Origin: Cytobacillus stercorigallinarum
Lineage (GTDB): Bacteria > Bacillota > Bacilli > Bacillales > Cytobacillaceae
Length of the DNA: 64,000 nucleotides
Reading direction: 5' to 3'
Assembly: GCF_014836495.1 (NCBI RefSeq)
Contig: NZ_JACSQT010000001.1
Span: 558,001 to 622,000, forward strand
The notes beneath the pieces are model-generated. The model had not been told where the DNA came from. It searched no databases and was given only the letters and a program-made list of their open reading frames with translations. A program made the translations under genes and the position numbers. Of the stretch, positions 27,751 to 36,302 are shown one piece after another (positions within the stretch are counted from its first letter, which is position 1; each line of letters starts with the position of its first letter).

Positions 27751-27778
27751 TTATTTTATGGTGAGAAGAGGCAATCTG

Positions 27779-29038
27779 ATGGTTGATTATAGTGTCATGC
27801 CAAAACAACAAATTTTATGTATAGATATGAAGAGCTTCTATGCCAGTTGTTCAGCTGTTATGCGCGGATTAGATCCAATGGAATGTTATCTTGTAGTAGC
27901 GGGAAATCATGATCGTAAAGGCAGTGTCATTCTTGCTGCTTCACCGAGAATGAAGAAAGAATTTGGCATAAAAACAGGGTCGCGGCTATTTGAAGTCCCC
28001 AATGACCCGCGCATTATTATTGAAGAACCAAAGATGGCTACGTATTTACGTGTCTCCATGGAAATTACTCGTGTATTTCATCGCTATGTACCGAAAGAAG
28101 CCGTTCATACTTATAGTGTGGATGAAAGTTTTATTTGTATTGACGGAACAGAACATATATGGGGCGACGCCTATACGATTGCCCAAAAGATAAAAGATGA
28201 TATCGAAAGGGAATTTCAGCTACCTTCATCTGTCGGGATTGGTCCCAATATGTTAATGGCAAAGCTTTGTCTTGATTTAGAAGCAAAGAAGGCCGGCATT
28301 GCTGAGTGGACTTATGAGCAGGTAGAGGAAAAACTTTGGCCGATTTCCCCATTAAGTCAAATGTGGGGTATAGGCAACAGAATGGAAAAAAATTTGAACA
28401 GCATGGGGATTTTTACGGTTGGCCAGCTTGCCCATTTTAATCTAACTACACTAGAAAAAAAGTTTGGTATTATGGGCAATCAGCTTTATTATCACGCATG
28501 GGGAATAGATTTGTCAGAAATCGGTGCTCCGATTTTACAAGGTCAAATTAGCTTTGGGAAAAGTCAAATCTTGCTTCGAGATTATACCGATAAAGAAGAA
28601 ATCAAGCATGTTGTTTTAGAAATGTGTGAGGAGGTTGCAAGAAGGGCACGCACACATCGTAAGGCAGGGAGAACCGTTCATTTTGGGCTTGGCTATAGCA
28701 AGGATGAGTTTGGTGGTGGATTTTATCGTTCTCGGACAATGGAGGAGCCAACAAATGTAACCATGACTATTTATCATATTTGTTTAGCTTTATTAGATGA
28801 ACATTATAACGGTAAAACGGTTCGTAAGATTACTATTTCTCTTGGTCAAATAACTGATGATCACGAGTATCAGCTTAGTTTATTTGATCAAAATGGCTTT
28901 AACAAGCGCAAGCTCGGCTATACCGTCGATCGCATTCGTGCCCGCTTCGGATCTGCTTCCTTATTGCGAGCGGTTTCTTATACCGACGCAGGTACAGCGA
29001 GACATAGAGCCACACTTGTCGGTGGCCATAAAAAATAG
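27779..29038 (+). CDS. polYB: Y-family DNA polymerase PolYB (YqjW, UvrX-like)
   Basis: Translesion polymerase of the UmuC/DinB family. Catalytic motifs are LCIDMKSFYASCSAV with the first Asp and YSVDESFICID with the second acidic pair; GIGPNMLMAKLCLDLEAKK follows. The clamp-binding peptide QLSLF lies near the C-terminus. Length is 419 residues. I chose ATG 27779 because longer in-frame starts would place the LexA boxes inside the coding region; AGAGG lies ten bases upstream. It is followed 20 bases later by the YolD-like gene yqjX, forming an SOS operon. Confidence 0.92.
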   Translation: MVDYSVMPKQQILCIDMKSFYASCSAVMRGLDPMECYLVVAGNHDRKGSVILAASPRMKKEFGIKTGSRLFEVPNDPRIIIEEPKMATYLRVSMEITRVFHRYVPKEAVHTYSVDESFICIDGTEHIWGDAYTIAQKIKDDIEREFQLPSSVGIGPNMLMAKLCLDLEAKKAGIAEWTYEQVEEKLWPISPLSQMWGIGNRMEKNLNSMGIFTVGQLAHFNLTTLEKKFGIMGNQLYYHAWGIDLSEIGAPILQGQISFGKSQILLRDYTDKEEIKHVVLEMCEEVARRARTHRKAGRTVHFGLGYSKDEFGGGFYRSRTMEEPTNVTMTIYHICLALLDEHYNGKTVRKITISLGQITDDHEYQLSLFDQNGFNKRKLGYTVDRIRARFGSASLLRAVSYTDAGTARHRATLVGGHKK

Positions 29039-29058
29039 TAATGAGAAAGAAGGAATAA

Positions 29059-29391
29059 ATGATGCTTCGTGATCGTGGGAATAAGAAATGGGTATCAATG
29101 ATGCTACCGGAACATGTCAAGCTTTTAAGAGAGTATGATGAAAGCCACCATAAACAAACTAAGCCTCAGTTAGATGAACAACAATATGAACAGTTCGATG
29201 AGATGATTAGCGAGGCCATGGCGTTTCATACTTTGTTAACATTTACCTTGTTCCGTCGAGGAGAACAAGTAGCCATTTCCGGGCGCATTCATTATGTAGA
29301 TACATTCAAACAATCGCTTCGAGTAGTAAAGGAAGATGACAGTATTGAGATCATTTTCCTACCAGAAATCATTCATATAGAAGAAAGTTAA
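29059..29391 (+). CDS. yqjX: YolD-like family protein (YqjX)
   Basis: 110 residues, a small protein of the YolD-like family that accompanies UvrX/YqjW polymerases in Bacillus. Visible family features are the N-terminal RDRGNKKWVSMMLPEH and a C-terminal beta-rich part with SGRIHYVDTFKQSLRV. It is thought to act with the polymerase, but its mechanism is not established. AAGGAATAA precedes ATG 29059. It is the second gene of the LexA-controlled pair. Confidence 0.88.
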   Translation: MMLRDRGNKKWVSMMLPEHVKLLREYDESHHKQTKPQLDEQQYEQFDEMISEAMAFHTLLTFTLFRRGEQVAISGRIHYVDTFKQSLRVVKEDDSIEIIFLPEIIHIEES

Positions 29392-29408
29392 GTTAACTCT
29401 CCTCCATA

Positions 29409-30323
29409 TCAATCGCCAACACTCTGATCGTCAAAATAAGTAAGAGCGATATGTTTAAAAAACCGCACCGAAAATTGATGGAGATCAGTCGCAGCCTGAG
29501 AGAAATAACGTCCTTTATGCCAGGCGAGTCCAATATGACGTCGACAACGGGGAGCAGTAATCGGGATTTGCACGGTTTTCGGTAAATTCTCTTGTAATAA
29601 TGATAACTGTGGGGTAAAAGAAATCCCTAAACCGAGCTCAATCAATCGTAAAATAGCCCCTGCTTCTTCTAATTCAATCGGAGTATGGGGAATGAAGCCT
29701 GCTTCAGAGCAAAACTGGTTCGTTAAATCTCTAAAATCATAACCCATCGGACGATTAATAAATACCTCGTTACATACTTCATTTAAATGAACAGAAGATC
29801 GGTGGGCGAGCTTGTGATCAGGTGGAACAGATAAAAAGATTTCCTCATCAAGTAAGGTCATCCACTCAATTTCTCTTCCTTCGATGGGCCTCATAGAAAT
29901 ACAAAAATCAATCTCTCCATCCTCTAATTGCTTTTTCATAGCTGCGGCTGAGCCAGTGTACTGTTTAATATGAACATTTGGATGCTCTTTCATGAACTCT
30001 CCAATAAAGAAGGGTAAGATATGTGGCAAGGCAATGGAAACAGAAGTGATACGTTGTTGTGTCGTTACCATTTCTTCTATTTCACGTTCACCTTCCTCCA
30101 ATTCAAAAAATACACGATTGATTCTATTTAAGTATGAGCGACCAAAATCATTTAAGCGAATGGTTCGTCCTTGGCGATCGAAAAGAGATGCTCCCAAATC
30201 ATGTTCAAGCCTTGCAATCATTTTACTCAATGCGGGTTGAGATACATGTAATTCATTCGCTGCTTTCGTGATGCTTTCTAAATGAGCTACTTTTTGGAAA
30301 TAGCGTAACTGTAAAAGCTCCAA
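29409..30323 (-). CDS. LysR family transcriptional regulator
   Basis: 304 residues with an N-terminal winged HTH (LLQLRYFQKVAHLESITKAA, then VSQPALSKMIARLEHDLG) and a periplasmic-binding-type effector domain. TTG 30323 has AAAGAGGTG six bases upstream; an ATG 13 codons earlier has none. It is divergent from an SDR gene and an MFS gene with about 150 bases between, so it probably controls that pair in response to a small ligand, as is usual for LysR proteins. It is absent from the corresponding B. subtilis region. Confidence 0.88.
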   Translation of the reverse strand: MELLQLRYFQKVAHLESITKAANELHVSQPALSKMIARLEHDLGASLFDRQGRTIRLNDFGRSYLNRINRVFFELEEGEREIEEMVTTQQRITSVSIALPHILPFFIGEFMKEHPNVHIKQYTGSAAAMKKQLEDGEIDFCISMRPIEGREIEWMTLLDEEIFLSVPPDHKLAHRSSVHLNEVCNEVFINRPMGYDFRDLTNQFCSEAGFIPHTPIELEEAGAILRLIELGLGISFTPQLSLLQENLPKTVQIPITAPRCRRHIGLAWHKGRYFSQAATDLHQFSVRFFKHIALTYFDDQSVGD

Positions 30324-30475
30324 ACTATACACCTCTTTCATAACTTCAAAGTTATAAAACATAGATAAATATGTATTATACGTTATTAAAAGCCTAATTT
30401 ACAATAGTAAACGTAGGACAAAGGGATACGCACTTACTTATCCTAATTTAATTTACTTTCAAAGGGGAGACAGTG

Positions 30476-31213
30476 ATGAGATTACAAAATAAAGTAGCTA
30501 TTATTACAGGGGCAGCATCTGGTATGGGTAAAGCTGAAGCCCTACGTTTTGCTAGTGAAGGGGCGAAAGTAATTGTTGCCGACTTAAATATGGAAGGTGC
30601 TGAAGCAGTAGTAGCCGAAATAAAGGAAAACAATGGGGAAGCTTTAGCGGTAAAAGTCAATGTAACAGAACAAGCTGATTTAGAAAATATGGTAAAAGCA
30701 GCTATGGATAACTACGGTCAGATTGATATTGTCATCAATAATGCTGGTATTTTTGATAAATACACGAACAGTTTAGAAACAACAGAGCAACAATGGGATT
30801 TAATTTTTGATATTAACATGAAAGCCATTTATAAGACTACAAACCTTGTATTACCAAATATGATAGAGCGCGGTGAAGGAACAATTGTCAATATTGCTTC
30901 CATTGCAGGTCTTGTTGCGCAAATGGGTGGAGCCGCTTACACGGCATCAAAACATGCGGTAGTCGGTTATACGAAACATATTGCTGCGGTCTATGGATCA
31001 AAGGGGATCAAAATTAATGCGATTGCACCAGGAACAATCCGTACACCATTAACAGCAGACATGTTAAAAACACGTCCAACAAATAAAATACCGTTAGACC
31101 GTTTCGGTAATGACTATGAAGTAGCTGATCTAGCCGTATTTTTAGCATCAGATGAATCGAAATTTATGAACGGTGCAGTTGTACCAATTGATGGCGGCTA
31201 CACAATCGTATAA
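30476..31213 (+). CDS. SDR family oxidoreductase (glucose 1-dehydrogenase/3-oxoacyl reductase-like)
   Basis: Classical SDR of 245 residues. Cofactor motif TGAASGMGKAEA, then NNAGIFD, catalytic Ser in NIASIAG and the YTASKHAVVGYTKH Tyr/Lys pair, ending in the family C-terminus FMNGAVVPIDGGYTIV. An Asp at the end of strand 2 (VADLN) favours NAD(H). AAAGGGGAGA precedes ATG 30476. Together with the downstream MFS gene and the divergent LysR gene it forms a cassette for using an unknown alcohol, sugar or hydroxy acid. Confidence 0.86.
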   Translation: MRLQNKVAIITGAASGMGKAEALRFASEGAKVIVADLNMEGAEAVVAEIKENNGEALAVKVNVTEQADLENMVKAAMDNYGQIDIVINNAGIFDKYTNSLETTEQQWDLIFDINMKAIYKTTNLVLPNMIERGEGTIVNIASIAGLVAQMGGAAYTASKHAVVGYTKHIAAVYGSKGIKINAIAPGTIRTPLTADMLKTRPTNKIPLDRFGNDYEVADLAVFLASDESKFMNGAVVPIDGGYTIV

Positions 31214-31225
31214 AAGATTTAAAAA

Positions 31226-31268
31226 GATAGTCATTAAGCAGTAAAAGCTTAATGGCTATCTGTCTTTA
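31226..31268 (+). terminator. Terminator between SDR and MFS genes
   Basis: GATAGTCATTAAGC (31226-31239) pairs with GCTTAATGGCTATC (31247-31260) around a 7-base loop; TGTCTTT follows. It would reduce transcription into the MFS gene. Confidence 0.75.
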
Positions 31269-31309
31269 AAGGTAAAAATGAAGCGATTGTTTGAAAAAGG
31301 GGGATAAAC

Positions 31310-32554
31310 ATGTCAACATCAAAGAAAGCACCAAATCGCTGGTTTATTTTCACTAGTGCATGGATTATAATTTTTCTCGTCGCCTCGATTGCGATTTTTA
31401 GCGTTTTTTCGGAACCGATGACAAATTTACATGGTTGGTCAAGTGCGGACTATAACTTAGCTTACTCATTGTACACTTTAATATTTGCCATTGTTGCCAT
31501 ATTTGCCGGCATGATTACTGACCGTTATGGGGTCAAGTGGCTGATGTATATTGGAGGATTACTCTTTGGATTAGGCTGGTTTTTAACTGCTTCAGTGACA
31601 ACCATTCCTATGCTATATGTAGCCTTCAGCCTAATTGCTGGTAGTGGAGCAGGGATGATGTATAATTCGGCATTAGTCACAGCTATGCGCTGGTTCCCTG
31701 ATAAGGGCGGAAAGATTTCAGGGTTACTATTATCAAGTGCAGCGATTGGTCCATTTATATTGTCTCCGATTGCAGCGATTATCATTGAACATTTTGGTGT
31801 GCTCGTATCATTCCGTATACTGGGGATCGTCTTTTTTATCGGTGTTTGGGCTGTGGGGTGGTTAATGTACACTGCACCAGCTAACTTCCGTCCTAAAGGG
31901 TGGACATCACCATTGGAAGAAGAACAAAGTCAAACGAAAAAGGCGACAATCCTCAATCTAAATTGGAAGCAAATGCTTGCTACTCCACTGTTTTATCTTT
32001 TATTTTTAACTTTAGTGGCAGCGAGTACGGCAGGAACAATGATGGTATCTTCTGCTTCTGTAATTGCTCAAGACCAAGTTGGATTAACAGCGACAGTTGG
32101 TGCAGTCATTGTCAGTATTAGCACATTATCGAACTTTGTTGGACGTTTAGCGTTTGGAGTCATTTATGATAAATTCGGTTCATATACTGCTCTAATAATT
32201 AATTTAGTGATGACGATTGCAGCATTATTACTATTAACGATGGCGACATCACTTGTGTACTTCACCATTTGTATCATTATTCTCGGTTTTGCGTTTGGTG
32301 GTTTACTTGTTGTGTTTCCGCCTTTAACTAGTCAGTCATTTGGTCCAAAGAATTTCGGAATGAACTATGCCATCGTTTTCCTTGGTTATTCTGGGGGAGC
32401 TTTCGTAGGTCCAAGAATCGCTTCCTACTTTAAGGAAACGACTGGAAGTTTCACAACCGCATATGTAGCTGCAGCAATCTTAACCGCTATCGGTATTGGG
32501 CTCGTCGGTTTAGTATTATTTTTAAATAAAAAGAACCAACAAGAAATCCTTTAG
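31310..32554 (+). CDS. MFS transporter, oxalate/formate antiporter (OFA) type
   Basis: 414 residues with about twelve hydrophobic segments. Family features are the loop 2-3 signature MITDRYGVKWLMYIGGLLFG, the OFA-typical MRWFPDKGGKISGLLLSS and the second-half repeat GRLAFGVIYDKFG. OFA members move small carboxylates, but substrates vary and none is implied by sequence alone. GGGGGATAAAC precedes ATG 31310. It is downstream of the SDR gene, whose substrate it may import. Confidence 0.85.
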   Translation: MSTSKKAPNRWFIFTSAWIIIFLVASIAIFSVFSEPMTNLHGWSSADYNLAYSLYTLIFAIVAIFAGMITDRYGVKWLMYIGGLLFGLGWFLTASVTTIPMLYVAFSLIAGSGAGMMYNSALVTAMRWFPDKGGKISGLLLSSAAIGPFILSPIAAIIIEHFGVLVSFRILGIVFFIGVWAVGWLMYTAPANFRPKGWTSPLEEEQSQTKKATILNLNWKQMLATPLFYLLFLTLVAASTAGTMMVSSASVIAQDQVGLTATVGAVIVSISTLSNFVGRLAFGVIYDKFGSYTALIINLVMTIAALLLLTMATSLVYFTICIIILGFAFGGLLVVFPPLTSQSFGPKNFGMNYAIVFLGYSGGAFVGPRIASYFKETTGSFTTAYVAAAILTAIGIGLVGLVLFLNKKNQQEIL

Positions 32555-32568
32555 AAAGGGTAAGTGGT

Positions 32569-32612
32569 AACCACCTGAACGTTTTAAAAAAAGTTCAGGT
32601 GGTTTTTATTTG
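32569..32612 (+). terminator. Terminator after the MFS gene
   Basis: AACCACCTGAAC (32569-32580) and GTTCAGGTGGTT (32593-32604) form a perfect 12-bp stem, followed by TTTATTT. Confidence 0.93.
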
Positions 32613-32623
32613 TGGAATAAACA

Positions 32624-32741
32624 TTGACAATTAATCTACTTAGTAATATTATATAGTGGTACTTAGTGATACTAAATAGATTGAAACCAATAGAGCTAAA
32701 TCTGAATACGTTTAGATACACTACTTAGTATTACTATATAG
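32624..32741 (+). promoter_or_regulatory. SigA promoter and three-copy 21-bp operator of the PadR-DUF1048 operon
   Basis: TTGACA (32624-32629) and TATTAT (32647-32652) are 17 bases apart. Three similar near-palindromes occur at 32636-32656, 32659-32679 and 32721-32741 with core CTACTTAGTATTACTATATAG (third copy). The first covers the spacer and -10. PadR regulators usually repress their own promoter, so these are the likely binding sites. Confidence 0.7.
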
Positions 32742-32767
32742 TTAAGAATGAAAGAGGGGTTTAGCGA

Positions 32768-33097
32768 GTGAAAGGGCTAACTGAATTATTGAAAGGTGTA
32801 CTAGAAGGGATTGTGCTACAAAAAATAGGGCAGGGGGAGACCTATGGCTATGAGATTACCCAATATTTACAAAACATAGGATTTGAAGATATTGCAGAAG
32901 GCACTGTTTACACGGTATTGCTTAGACTTGAAAAAAAGGGGTTGCTACATGTTGAAAAAAGAAAATCGGAGCTCGGTCCACCAAGGAAATTTTATAGGTT
33001 AAATGACTTCGGAAAGTGTGAGCTCGATAAGTTTTGGGAGAAATGGTTTTTTCTCGCTAGAAAGTTAAATGAATTAAAGGAGAATGATAGCAAATGA
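32768..33097 (+). CDS. PadR family transcriptional regulator
   Basis: 109 residues of the short PadR type: a winged helix with LEGIVLQKIGQGETYGYEIT, then GTVYTVLLRLEKKGLL and a one-helix C-terminal dimerisation part. GTG 32768 has GAGGGG upstream. Its stop overlaps the next start by four bases (ATGA). PadR/DUF1048 pairs often regulate efflux or stress functions; no transporter is attached here, so the pair may act mainly on itself or on distant genes. Confidence 0.88.
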   Translation: MKGLTELLKGVLEGIVLQKIGQGETYGYEITQYLQNIGFEDIAEGTVYTVLLRLEKKGLLHVEKRKSELGPPRKFYRLNDFGKCELDKFWEKWFFLARKLNELKENDSK

Positions 33098-33429
33098 AAA
33101 ACCTATTTGAAAAATTAATTGGTAGTAAAAAGCGATATAACGATTATAAAGCTGAAAAAGAGCAGTTGCCACAAAATTACAAGGACGCCCTTCATGCGTT
33201 AGAACAGTATATGTGGAATTTTGCCAAAGGAGAAAATTTTATGGAAGTGTTAGAAAATTCGCTTCAATTATTTAAAGAAAGTTCGATTGAACAACTTCCA
33301 TTACAGGATATTATGGGGAATGATCCTGTTGAATTTGCAAATGCCATTATGGCGCAATATCCAGAGGAACTTTGGTTTATTAAAAGCCAAGAAAAGCTTC
33401 GATTGGATATAGAAAGATTAAATAAATAA
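33094..33429 (+). CDS. DUF1048 domain-containing protein
   Basis: 111 residues, no signal or membrane segment, largely helical. The middle region YKDALHALEQYMWNFAKGEN is characteristic of DUF1048, a family nearly always encoded beside a PadR regulator. Structures in this family are helical bundles, but no activity is established. It overlaps the PadR gene by four bases and must be co-expressed with it. Confidence 0.8.
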   Translation: MKNLFEKLIGSKKRYNDYKAEKEQLPQNYKDALHALEQYMWNFAKGENFMEVLENSLQLFKESSIEQLPLQDIMGNDPVEFANAIMAQYPEELWFIKSQEKLRLDIERLNK

Positions 33430-33553
33430 TATGACCAAGTAGATGAATGGCTTTGGGGGTAGGATGTTGGGTGGTATATAATGAACTGCAGCTTTTAGTC
33501 AATCATTTATCTTGTTATAATCATGGTTAACATAGAAAGAAAGGGCGTTAAAG

Positions 33554-33880
33554 TTGAAGATAACAATTACACCAAGAGCAGCAATTAAACTAACAGAAAA
33601 GTTAAAGAATAAAGATGGCTATTTAAAATTGAAATACGATACTGAAGGATGTGGTTGTGTTGTAAGCGGTGTAAGTGCTTTGTGGCTTGTGAAAGAACTA
33701 GAGCCAGATGACCGCGAAGTACAAACAGATTTTATGTCTATTTATATTGAGCCGTCTAAAGAGGTCTTTTTATCAGAAGAGGTAACGATTGATTACCGTG
33801 AGCAGGCGAGATGCTTTCAATTAAAAAATAATCATGAATACTTGAATCCGCGTATGGCTTTTATGGATTATACGAAATGA
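33554..33880 (+). CDS. yqkB: Iron-sulfur cluster biosynthesis family protein (YqkB)
   Basis: 108-residue HesB-like protein. It starts KITITPRAAIKLTEKL and contains a short cysteine cluster EGCGCVVSG, the part that in related A-type proteins helps bind an Fe-S cluster. The canonical C-terminal CGC pair of IscA is missing, as in other YqkB proteins. TTG 33554 follows AAAGGGCG. B. subtilis yqkB occupies the corresponding place after the polYB-yqjX cluster. Function in cluster assembly is inferred from the fold. Confidence 0.85.
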   Translation: MKITITPRAAIKLTEKLKNKDGYLKLKYDTEGCGCVVSGVSALWLVKELEPDDREVQTDFMSIYIEPSKEVFLSEEVTIDYREQARCFQLKNNHEYLNPRMAFMDYTK

Positions 33881-33883
33881 GAA

Positions 33884-33914
33884 AGAGAAGAACAGCAATC
33901 TTCTCTTTTTTTGT
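33884..33914 (+). terminator. Terminator after yqkB
   Basis: AGAGAAGA (33884-33891) and TCTTCTCT (33899-33906) form a stem with a 7-base loop, followed by a run of T residues. Confidence 0.85.
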
Positions 33915-33966
33915 TGACTAATTTAGTAAACAAATTTAAAATATGTTTATATATAAGGAGGGTAAT

Positions 33967-34710
33967 ATGGATATTCAATCATTAACTGTCACTGAACTAA
34001 AGCAAGGATATCAATATCTATCGCAAGAGGCAGTTTTCGTATGTAATTATTGCCAACAGTCTTTTGAAGCGGGGCGGGTGTATCAATTTGCTGAAGAAAT
34101 GTTTTTAGGAAAACAAGCTGTAGAGTGGCATATAACAGAAGAGCATGGAGGGAATTTCCGGCAGCTGCTTTCAGATGAAAGTAAATATAATACGCTTACA
34201 GATAAACAAAAGCAGTTGTTAACCGCTTTTCAATCGGGTAAAAAAGATGCCCAAATTGCAGAAGAGATGAATGTATCTCACTCAACGATTCGCCATCAAA
34301 AGTTTTCATTTCGTGAAAAGGCAAAGCAAGCAAAACTATATTTAGCACAATATGAAAATGCATTTCTAGGTCATCTTCAGGAAGAAATCATCCCTATTCA
34401 TAACGGTGCAACAATGGTCGATGAACGCTACTTTATGACAATAGAAGAACGAGAGCAAATCATAAAAGAAAATTTCGAGAGCCTCCATCCACTCAAGCTA
34501 AAACGATTACCGAAAAAAGAGAAAAAGAAAATTGCAATCTTAAGTCGCATCATCAAGGAATTTGTTACTGGGCGCACATACACCGAAGAAGAAATCAAAG
34601 AAATATTAGTAGGCATATACAATGATCATGTCACTGTAAGACGCTATTTAATCGATTATGGATATATGAACCGAACACCAGATGGCAAAGCCTATTGGGT
34701 AAATGATTAA
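33967..34710 (+). CDS. DUF2087 domain-containing regulator with LuxR-type HTH
   Basis: 247 residues. A middle helix-turn-helix reads LTDKQKQLLTAFQSGKKDAQ then IAEEMNVSHSTIRHQKFSFR, the pattern of LuxR/GerE helices. The C-terminal part LKRLPKKEKKKIAILSRIIK through VTVRRYLIDYGYMNR is the DUF2087 domain. The N-terminus holds a Cys-x2-Cys near VCNYCQQSF that may bind metal. ATG 33967 follows AAGGAGGGTAAT; an earlier start lacks a site. It is followed 13 bases later by a GIY-YIG-like gene, a common pairing. Targets are unknown. Confidence 0.8.
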   Translation: MDIQSLTVTELKQGYQYLSQEAVFVCNYCQQSFEAGRVYQFAEEMFLGKQAVEWHITEEHGGNFRQLLSDESKYNTLTDKQKQLLTAFQSGKKDAQIAEEMNVSHSTIRHQKFSFREKAKQAKLYLAQYENAFLGHLQEEIIPIHNGATMVDERYFMTIEEREQIIKENFESLHPLKLKRLPKKEKKKIAILSRIIKEFVTGRTYTEEEIKEILVGIYNDHVTVRRYLIDYGYMNRTPDGKAYWVND

Positions 34711-34723
34711 GGAGGGGATACTA

Positions 34724-35083
34724 TTGAAACCCGATCGTAAGAAAGAATTAAAACAACAATATAAAGAAATGAAAACCTATTATGGTGTGATCAGAATAAA
34801 AAACGAAAGCAATGGGAAAAAATTTATCGATGCTGTACCAAATGTAAAAAATCGCTGGCTTACTTCTAAAATGAGCTTAAATGATGCTCGTCATATGAAC
34901 AAAGAATTACAAGAAGATTGGCAAAGATACGGTGAAGAAGCGTTTAGTTATGAAGTACTCTGGAAGAAAGATAAAAGTGAGATCAATGATATGAAGTTCG
35001 AACTGCAAAAAAAGAGAAAAGAATGGATTCTTAAAGAAGAGGCTTATGATGACAAAGGCTATCACCATAAACCCGAGGAATAA
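34724..35083 (+). CDS. GIY-YIG nuclease family protein (partner of DUF2087 regulator)
   Basis: 119 residues. The segment YYGVIRIKNESNGKKFIDAV resembles the first strands of the GIY-YIG fold, with GVI in place of GIY; NRWLTSKMSLNDARHMNKEL and WQRYGEEAFSYEVL follow the family pattern. The normal catalytic Arg and Glu arrangement is not obvious, so nuclease activity is uncertain. TTG 34724 has AAGGAGG about nine bases upstream. It was chosen over ATG 34703, which lies within the end of the upstream gene and has no ribosome site. Confidence 0.7.
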   Translation: MKPDRKKELKQQYKEMKTYYGVIRIKNESNGKKFIDAVPNVKNRWLTSKMSLNDARHMNKELQEDWQRYGEEAFSYEVLWKKDKSEINDMKFELQKKRKEWILKEEAYDDKGYHHKPEE

Positions 35084-35098
35084 TAGGTTAGAAAAGCT

Positions 35099-35209
35099 AT
35101 GCTAAGCAAATGTGATTTTCTATGCGGTTCGTGTGAGGGCAACCATATAGAGCTTTGTCCGTTATCAAGAGAAATGGGCATACAAGTAAAAATAAAAGCT
35201 GCAGTCTAG
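35099..35209 (+). CDS. Possible cysteine-rich mini-protein (36 residues)
   Basis: Reads MLSKCDFLCGSCEGNHIELC then PLSREMGIQVKIKAAV. Four cysteines in C-x3-C-x2-C-x7-C spacing could bind zinc. The ribosome site is weak (AGG about 11 bases upstream), and the ORF sits alone between convergent genes, so it may be chance. Confidence 0.25.
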   Translation: MLSKCDFLCGSCEGNHIELCPLSREMGIQVKIKAAV

Positions 35210-35258
35210 TCAAACATAGAGAGTGGAAATTTGTGGTTAAAAATCAGCTTATGGCAGA

Positions 35259-36206
35259 CTATCGCTCAAATTTATGGGCAGGTGAATCTTCCACTTGAAA
35301 GGGGATCCCATTTTCCGTAAAGAAAGAGTCGATGGCTGCTTCATAGGCTTCTTTGTTTTCATTATATGATTGAGCGTGTGCGCCATTTTTAGCAATGAAA
35401 AGTTTTTTCGGTCCATTTTTTTGTTCATAAAGCATTTCCGTCATAACAGGTGGAATGAATGTATCATCTTTACTATGGATAAAGAGAACAGGCTTACTAA
35501 TATAAGATACGACCGCGAGTGGTGACACATCATGAATGGAATATTTATCACGCAATCTAAGAAACACGTTACTAATTGGCAAGATCACTTTAGGTGGTAA
35601 TTTAAAGGTCGTACGTAAATGATGAGTAAGTTGACCAGATAAATCAGAAAAAGGACAATCAGCAATATAAAAATCAGCACCATCAGCAAGGCTCCCAGCA
35701 TATAAGAGCATTGTCGCTGCCCCCATTGATTCACCATGAATACCTAAGAGTACATCGGGACCATTCTGTCTTTTGAGCCAATCTACCACTGCTTTAAGAT
35801 CATATTTCTCATAATAGCCATAGCTCGTTGTCTTCCCACCAGATTCACCATGTCTTCGGTGATCATAAATAACAACATTGAAACCGCGAGATAAAAACAA
35901 GTTCATATATTTTATAGAGTTCGTTTTATTCTCTGTCACCCCATGAGAAATGATGACGTATCTATTGCTAGGGTAAGGTGCGACAACGACAACTTTAAGA
36001 GAATAACCTAAAGGAGAATGGATAAAATGTTCTTCTTTTTCTAATTGATCATAGGCTGAGATATCTAATCTGCCAGCAGTGCTTTCTCTTTCAACAATAA
36101 CCGCGTTATCTTTTTTACGAATGTACATTAATTTATTTGTGAAATAGGTGCCAATAGAGAGAATAACAGTTAGCAGTAATAAACTATAGCGAAGGATTCT
36201 TTTCAT
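35259..36206 (-). CDS. yqkD: Alpha/beta hydrolase (YqkD)
   Basis: 315 residues. An N-terminal membrane helix (about residues 5-22) anchors a serine hydrolase domain. The oxyanion region is VIISHGVTENK, the nucleophile elbow is GESMGA, the acid is in HSKDDTFIPP, and the catalytic His is in KNGAHAQSYNE. GGGAG precedes ATG 36206. Same family and position as B. subtilis yqkD. Substrate is unknown; family relatives are esterase or peptidase-like. Confidence 0.87.
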   Translation of the reverse strand: MKRILRYSLLLLTVILSIGTYFTNKLMYIRKKDNAVIVERESTAGRLDISAYDQLEKEEHFIHSPLGYSLKVVVVAPYPSNRYVIISHGVTENKTNSIKYMNLFLSRGFNVVIYDHRRHGESGGKTTSYGYYEKYDLKAVVDWLKRQNGPDVLLGIHGESMGAATMLLYAGSLADGADFYIADCPFSDLSGQLTHHLRTTFKLPPKVILPISNVFLRLRDKYSIHDVSPLAVVSYISKPVLFIHSKDDTFIPPVMTEMLYEQKNGPKKLFIAKNGAHAQSYNENKEAYEAAIDSFFTENGIPFQVEDSPAHKFER

Positions 36207-36302
36207 TTTCTCCCTCCATGGTGTTTTCCTTTATTTTACCATTTGGACAAAAGAAATATCCATCTTAAAACACCGGTTCGTGTCATAAGATGGACGCATA
36301 GT

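Noticed and set aside
27692-27778. 29-residue N-terminal extension of PolYB
   Set aside because: Contains two LexA boxes and has no ribosome site.
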